Assembly: GCA_947460255.1 (NCBI GenBank)
Contig: CANHIS010000003.1
Location: forward strand, 22,047 to 86,046
DNA length: 64,000 nucleotides
Reading direction: 5' to 3'
Source of the DNA: Bacteroidota bacterium
GTDB taxonomy: Bacteria; Bacteroidota; Bacteroidia; M30B66
Below the pieces are notes generated by a model that was not told where the DNA came from, ran no database searches, and saw nothing but the letters and a program-made list of their open reading frames with translations. Made by a program: the position numbers and the translations under genes. Positions 60,201 through 64,000 of the stretch are shown in pieces (the stretch's first letter is position 1; each line of letters starts with the position of its first letter).

Positions 60201-62289
60201 TCCCGGTGGAAGTTATCAGTGGAAGGAAACTTCATTCCAACACATCACCGGCCGCAGAGGTTGGGCGCAAGATCATTTCTTCCAATTCAAGAAAGACAAA
60301 TTCAACCAGATCGACTATCTGCGTGATACTCGCTTCTTCGATTTTGTGGTAAATGCCAAGGCGATTACCTGTTATGCCTTCGGATATCCGCAGTTTCCCA
60401 ACAATATCGAAGAGTTGTGGAATACTTCCTATAAAATTGATGCAGAAGTATGGGCAGACGCGGGTTGCAGCCTCGATGGCGCCATGTATATCGCAGTAAT
60501 CGATTCGGTAGAATTGCTTCCATGGTTGTCGCCACAAAACTGCTGGGACATTGGCAATCAGTACGGACAATTCAACAGCAATTGTCAGTGTAAGAGCGGC
60601 TCAAGAATGGCAAATTTCGTTTTCAGGAACGAGAACTCCACCACCGAAATGGCCGCCATGCGCGACATGATCAATTCCGTTCCTAACGGGCATTACATTT
60701 TGGCTTACACTTGGATTTACGGAAAGTTCCAAACTTGGGATGAATCTATGTATCAGGCTTTTGAGAACCTCGGAGCCGACAGTGTACGTTACCTTCCGAA
60801 CGAGTATCCTTACATTTTCTTCGCCAAGAAAGGGCATCCTGAAACGGCCATCGAGCTTATTGCAGATTCTGCCAACGGCGACTTAGTGCTTAACGCACAG
60901 ATGTTTAATTCTTGGGTGAGTGGCGATATTACTTCAACCTTGATTGGCCCAGGAACCGGTTGGGACACATTAAGCTGGAAAGCGAAGAACTTCGACAATC
61001 CAGAAGACAGCATTCGTATCCAAGTAAAAGGTGTGCGAGCCGATGGTACTGAAGATGTTGTTGTAGAAGCCGTTTCGGGCACAAGTGGCGATTTTAACCT
61101 TTCGCCGATCATTGGAAATTCGAATTATTTGTATCTCAAGTTGAACGCTTTCATGCGCGATGATTCACTCAGAACGCCTGTGCAGCTCGACCGTTGGCAA
61201 GTTACTTTCGATCCTGTTCCAGAATGTGCGCTCAACCAAGTGGCAGGCTTGTACATGAACAACGACACCTTGCAACAAGGCGATTCATTGAAATTGGCCA
61301 TCGCGATCCAAAACATTAGTGCTTACAACATGGACAGCATGCTGGTGGCCTATTGGGTGATGGATGTGGAACGCAACATTTATCCGGTAACCTACAAACG
61401 TCAGAAGCCATTGCTTGCTGGTGAGATCTTGTACGACACCGTAAGTGTTTCGACCCTTTCGTACACAGGTTTAAACACCATTTGGGTGGAAGCCAATCCC
61501 AACCAAGATCAATTGGAGCAATTCAGGTTTAACAACATCGGATCGCTCGAATTTTTTATCACCGGCGATCGGGTAAATCCTTTGCTCGATGTATCGTTCG
61601 ATGGTGTGCACATTCTCAACGGCGACATCATTTCTCCGCGTCCCGAAATACTTATTCAATTAAAAGACGAGAATCCATATTTGGCACTCGACGACACCAG
61701 TGCGTTTAGATTGTATATCAAGAAACCGAGCGATGCCACAGCCTTGCCAATTTACTTTAACGGAAACACTGCAATCGAATTCATTCCTGGATCCTTGCCA
61801 GCTAACAAGGCGAGATTGGAATTTAATCCGGTGTTTACCGAAGATGGCATTTACGAGTTTGTTGTGAAAGCGCGCGACCGTTCAAACAATGCCAGTGGAT
61901 CGGTGCAATACAGCATTCGTTTCGAGGTGGTGAATAAATCTACTATTACCAACGTGCTGAATTATCCAAATCCATTTAGCACCAAAACGCATTTTGTGTT
62001 TACGTTGACTGGATCGGAAGTCCCAGATGATTTCAGAATCCAGATCATGACCATTACGGGTCGTGTAGTACGTGAAATTCGCATGGCAGAGCTTGGACCG
62101 ATTCGCATTGGCAGAAATATGACTGAATTTGCTTGGGATGGACGCGATGAATTTGGCGATCAATTGGCCAATGGTACCTATTTGTACAGGGTTTGGACCT
62201 CTTTGGCAGGTGATGATATTGAGCGTCGACAAACGGCCATTGATTCCTATTTTGAACGAGGAATCGGCAAAATGGTGCTTATGCGATAA
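57265..62289 (+). CDS. PorU2-like C25 cysteine peptidase, putative T9SS sortase
   Basis: A 1674-residue protein with a signal peptide (about 1-22). An N-terminal region contains YYKLKVWNNGVYRISW, followed by a gingipain-type C25 domain with His644 in FFGHATGSGF and Cys674 in IGNSCYAGD as the catalytic pair. Long beta-sandwich regions (about 790-1560) follow, and the C-terminus is FlgD/CHU_C-like (NVLNYPNPFSTKTHF to LANGTYLYRVW, about 1575-1674). The length and end match PorU2-like proteins rather than classical PorU (about 1150 residues). It likely processes C-terminal signals or is itself T9SS-exported. It follows the porV-like gene by 25 bases; a second ATG lies at 57274. Confidence 0.88.
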   Translation: MLLMNKRLLLLFFLLSSALLQAQTFGNEWINYSQKYYKLKVWNNGVYRISWQSLEAAIPELTAADPRNLQIFGRGEEQFIHVEGETDGAWNAGDFVEFYGRKNDGWLDSRLYANPNAEQSNPYYSLFTDTAVYYITWNNSITNRRFTVEADQEFATATAAPYFINEVVNQNTSSYYFGKTDFNNSTDPDYTEGEGWSGPVFTAPLLNQNTGLPSANAVAAGPPATLKITYKSVSNAAQFEDHRYQLTLGNQPVLDSTFEGHGSRTFTRTIPANLLGAATTNYKFSYVAINNSSGALVTSNSVFSNYVWRYPRNFNLSNSTSFRMLIPDNPSGDKYLLNLTALNASNSAVFVYDLSNGKRVPAVLQSNVYKAILPNGNGSEKECFVSSVSQFINLDSTAIRAINYLPGQPGKFNDITQISGSDFLIVTHRSLAAEAEAYRAYRNAKFSTSIFYIDELVDQFAYGIEQHPLSIRNFANTSLAYWSNKPEYLYLLGKSISAHHLRNDPETWAQSLVPTYGFPSSDILLTAGLNNTAAYEPALATGRLAAKNGADVIAYLNKVQEYESAPAAPWMKQALHFGGGTSAGEQQLYLNYLSTYKNTLEDTLFGGTVYTYQKTTSSPIEQSQSQIITDYINSGVSLMTFFGHATGSGFDVSIDEPSAYTNQGKYPFLIGNSCYAGDIHQPPGLGFSKSEEFILIPNRGTIGFIASVSLGIPNQLHTYTDSLYKFFGQRYYGEPMGMNMKRAARAITNNDPFRKAVILETTLHGDPGVAMNSQPKPDYLTTVQDVFFDPNEVSTEVDSFTINIKVSNIGRAIDVPLVVEVVRNFPNTGLSTTYNKVLTNVYYEKTLSFKLPTTDLIKGGIGINNFNIRIDPLNQTDELSELNNNVSVTLIIKSAEVLPVWPYEFALVPENTVTLKASTGDPFAENRAYVFELDTTDLFNSPFKITHTMNHPGGVLNWTPPIVLQDSMVYFWRVSPDSLPGGSYQWKETSFQHITGRRGWAQDHFFQFKKDKFNQIDYLRDTRFFDFVVNAKAITCYAFGYPQFPNNIEELWNTSYKIDAEVWADAGCSLDGAMYIAVIDSVELLPWLSPQNCWDIGNQYGQFNSNCQCKSGSRMANFVFRNENSTTEMAAMRDMINSVPNGHYILAYTWIYGKFQTWDESMYQAFENLGADSVRYLPNEYPYIFFAKKGHPETAIELIADSANGDLVLNAQMFNSWVSGDITSTLIGPGTGWDTLSWKAKNFDNPEDSIRIQVKGVRADGTEDVVVEAVSGTSGDFNLSPIIGNSNYLYLKLNAFMRDDSLRTPVQLDRWQVTFDPVPECALNQVAGLYMNNDTLQQGDSLKLAIAIQNISAYNMDSMLVAYWVMDVERNIYPVTYKRQKPLLAGEILYDTVSVSTLSYTGLNTIWVEANPNQDQLEQFRFNNIGSLEFFITGDRVNPLLDVSFDGVHILNGDIISPRPEILIQLKDENPYLALDDTSAFRLYIKKPSDATALPIYFNGNTAIEFIPGSLPANKARLEFNPVFTEDGIYEFVVKARDRSNNASGSVQYSIRFEVVNKSTITNVLNYPNPFSTKTHFVFTLTGSEVPDDFRIQIMTITGRVVREIRMAELGPIRIGRNMTEFAWDGRDEFGDQLANGTYLYRVWTSLAGDDIERRQTAIDSYFERGIGKMVLMR

Positions 62290-62362
62290 AGAAATCGCTG
62301 TTTTCTGACATATCTGATAATTCTACAGGATTTATTTCTGATTATCAGTGAGATATAATTTT

Positions 62363-62409
62363 CTCCGAAGGGCAATGAAAAAACATTTCAGAATCCTTCG
62401 GAGTTTTTT
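62363..62409 (+). terminator. Rho-independent terminator
   Basis: CTCCGAAGG pairs with CCTTCGGAG over a 23-nt loop, followed by TTTTTTG. It ends the porU2 transcript. The rest of the 300-base gap to 62595 shows only the next promoter. Confidence 0.75.
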
Positions 62410-62564
62410 GTGTTTATATGACTTTAAGATGAACACCTTCGAGTGCCTAAAACAGCGGAAAAGATAGGTTTATCAACAATTGTCAGTAATGATGCACATT
62501 GTAGCCGTGTATTGTTTTTGTAAGGTTGGCATTTTAAATGGCCTATGCAGCGAAATCAAGGCTT

Positions 62565-62572
62565 TACCTTTG
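62565..62572 (+). promoter_or_regulatory. -7 promoter box of the coiled-coil lipoprotein gene
   Basis: TACCTTTG (followed by C) matches the -7 consensus and lies inside the longer frame from 62538, so the start must be downstream. Confidence 0.6.
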
Positions 62573-62594
62573 CGGGTATATCAGAGAAAATAAC

Positions 62595-63476
62595 ATGCTT
62601 ATGAAAAAAATGCTGTCAATTGCCTTAGCTGCACTCCTTTTTGTTGGATGCGCGGGAGGAGATGAGCCGAATCCAGAAATGGAAAAATTAAAGGCCGAAA
62701 AAGAAGCTGTCTTAAAAGAGGCTGCTTCAAAAGATTCAACTATTAATTCCTTCATGGAATCGTTGAACGAAATCGAAGACAATCTTCGCGAAGTAAAACA
62801 ACGCCAAGGGAACATTTCCGAATCATCGAAAGGCAATGCAGAGCTTCAGGGCAATGCAAAAGACCGTATCAATGAAGACATCAATTACATCAACGAATTG
62901 ATGGAGGAAAACAAAAATAAAATTGGCTCATTGCAGTCGAAGTTGAAGAAATCGAACCTTAAAATTGCTGAGTTCGAGAAAATGATTCAACGTATGACTG
63001 AGCAGTTGGCTGAGAAAGACAAAGAGATCGGAACCTTGAAAGAGCAGCTTGCAGCGATGAACATCCAGATTACTGAGATGAGCACTTCGATCGATAACCT
63101 TCGTAACGAATCAACCGGAAAAACACAGGTTATCGAGCAGCAAACCCAAAAGATGAACACCGCATATTACTGCGTGGGCACTTACAAGGAACTTCGTGAC
63201 AACCGTGTGGTGAACAAAGAAGGTGGCTTCTTAGGTTTGGGCAAGAAGAAAATCTTGAAGTCTGACTTCAACCAAGATTACTTCACTCAAATTGACGTGA
63301 GCAAAGTAATGTCCATACCTATCAATGCGAAAAACGCAAAGGTGATTACGACCCACCCAACATCATCTTACAAAATCGAGATGGATGGAAAGAAAAAGGC
63401 AAAAAGTCTTACAATTACCAATCCTGATCAATTCTGGAAATCATCTAAATTTCTCGTAATTACTGTAGAGAAATAA
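62595..63476 (+). CDS. Coiled-coil lipoprotein
   Basis: A 293-residue protein beginning MLMKKMLSIALAALLFVGC (lipobox LFVGC; a second Met codon at 62601 is equally possible). A long Glu/Lys-rich coiled coil (about 30-200, with runs such as MEKLKAEKEAVLKEAASKD) precedes a compact C-terminal domain (about 205-293) with KEGGFLGLGKKKILK and Cys in YYCVGTYKELRD. The layout resembles lipoproteins seen in other Bacteroidota, but no function is known. It may be a periplasmic tether. Confidence 0.8.
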   Translation: MLMKKMLSIALAALLFVGCAGGDEPNPEMEKLKAEKEAVLKEAASKDSTINSFMESLNEIEDNLREVKQRQGNISESSKGNAELQGNAKDRINEDINYINELMEENKNKIGSLQSKLKKSNLKIAEFEKMIQRMTEQLAEKDKEIGTLKEQLAAMNIQITEMSTSIDNLRNESTGKTQVIEQQTQKMNTAYYCVGTYKELRDNRVVNKEGGFLGLGKKKILKSDFNQDYFTQIDVSKVMSIPINAKNAKVITTHPTSSYKIEMDGKKKAKSLTITNPDQFWKSSKFLVITVEK

Positions 63477-63494
63477 CAATAATAAACGTTTATA

Positions 63495-63535
63495 GAGCGG
63501 CTGCATTTCTGAGGAGATGCAGCCGCTTTTGTTTT
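63495..63535 (+). terminator. Rho-independent terminator
   Basis: A perfect 11-bp stem AGCGGCTGCAT/ATGCAGCCGCT is followed by TTTTGTTTT. Confidence 0.9.
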
Positions 63536-63634
63536 GGTTGCTAGTAAAAGCAGAAGGAAGAAGCGCGAATTACATGTTAATAAAATAATGCAGCGAAAAA
63601 CTATCGTTTCTGTGGGTGCAATCAACGTTTACGA

Positions 63635-63760
63635 TATCCCCCGTACTAAAGTCCGAGGCTGCATTGTGATTCTTTCTACTTTTCCCTTTCAACACTTCCA
63701 CGTTGCCAAGATGATCATCAATCCCCGGACTAAAGTCCGAGGCTGCGATGTGATTCTTTT
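63635..63760. repeat. Direct repeat pair carrying GGACTAAAGTCC-like palindromes
   Basis: Copies at 63635-63675 and 63721-63760 share about 36 bases: ATCCCC, a TACTAAAGTCC or GGACTAAAGTCC core, then GAGGCTGC and TGTGATTCTT. The core equals that of the palindromes at 6463-6560. No gene is seen in the 320-base gap between 63476 and 63796 apart from these repeats and the terminator. Confidence 0.7.
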
Positions 63761-63795
63761 AAGCTTTACCCTTAATACTTTCAACTTATGATGAA

Positions 63796-64000
63796 CTAAG
63801 GAGCGAAAGCCAGTCGAAAACCGAAATAGTTGGCGCCAGTTACTGGGCCTGTATCGGTGCGATCAGCCGAACGACTACTCGTGCCATTGAAAGAATAACT
63901 GCCGCCACGAATAACACGGCTCGAACCTACAGATGGCCCCGTAGGATTGGTTTGCGGGAGTGATGAATATGGACCATAATGGTCATGGCACCATTCAAAC
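63796..64000 (-). CDS. Formylglycine-generating-enzyme-like (SUMF1) domain protein, 5' truncated by window edge
   Basis: The minus-strand frame is open from the window end to a TAG at 63796. It encodes the last 68 or so residues: FEWCHDHYGPY, then NPTGPSVGSSRVIRGGSY, SRSADR and NYFGFRLAF at the C-terminus. These are the EWC-D-GPY, RV-RGGS and GFR blocks of the FGE-sulfatase/SUMF1 fold, found in formylglycine-generating enzymes and many Bacteroidota proteins of other or unknown function. The N-terminal part and any sorting domain are outside the window; none follows the domain here. Confidence 0.85.
   Translation of the reverse strand, partial: FEWCHDHYGPYSSLPQTNPTGPSVGSSRVIRGGSYSFNGTSSRSADRTDTGPVTGANYFGFRLAFAP

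Overview
This is a Bacteroidota chromosome segment, most likely Flavobacteriales (Flavobacteriia). The evidence is a type IX secretion system (PorV-like and PorU2-like proteins plus four cargo proteins with C-terminal sorting domains), lipoproteins with short lipoboxes, the paired small families DUF6341/DUF6427, a fused alpha-keto-acid dehydrogenase E1, and many promoters with the Bacteroidota -7 box TAnnTTTG or TAnnTTCG, mostly without strong Shine-Dalgarno sequences. No phage, transposase, CRISPR array or rRNA gene was seen.

Layout. 1-4.2 kb: end of a cystathionine gamma-synthase/lyase-type gene, an SDR, a GNAT, elongation factor P with Asn at the tip, a lipoprotein and a PdeM-like phosphoesterase. 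4.2-6.6 kb: a T9SS cargo protein, then a free-standing transcription unit for a 152-nt tRNA-like RNA, then palindromic repeats. 6.6-9.2 kb: M28 peptidase, a small hypothetical protein and an enoyl-CoA isomerase. 9.3-19.7 kb: a sulfur-oxidation island. 19.8-25.8 kb: M48 protease, CorA, an ABC exporter behind the fused E1, and a Cys-containing microprotein. 25.8-28.2 kb: four small lipoproteins. 28.2-32.4 kb: CinA and DNA polymerase I. 32.5-38.8 kb: T9SS cargo, including a protein with a lysyl-oxidase domain. 38.9-44.1 kb: serine hydrolase, penicillin-acylase homologue, CtlX and DUF2911. 44.2-48.7 kb: fumarylacetoacetase, GlyA, PurQ, DUF6427 and DUF6341. 48.8-57 kb: DUF5686, LptB, a delta-60 repeat protein, PurS, phosphatidylserine synthase and an acyltransferase. 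56-62.3 kb: PorV-like and PorU2-like proteins. 62.3-64 kb: a coiled-coil lipoprotein, more palindromes and a truncated formylglycine-generating-enzyme-like gene.

The strongest candidate for an undescribed system is the sulfur island. A persulfide dioxygenase-rhodanese fusion, a TauE/SafE exporter and two rhodaneses precede an eight-gene operon: universal stress protein, split YeeE/YedE thiosulfate transporter, TsdA-like dihaem cytochrome, SoxB-like hydrolase, exported DsrE-like protein, OprD-like porin and a Crp/Fnr regulator. SoxYZ and SoxAX are absent from the window. This suggests a minimal Sox-like route in which the TsdA-like cytochrome and the DsrE-like protein take the SoxAX and SoxYZ roles. 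Two of its promoters share a GTAAC-N10-GTTAC-type operator at the same distance from the -7 box. The second notable item is the tRNA-like RNA, which has a Leu-type D arm, a best-fit anticodon of GTC and an 82-nt variable region.
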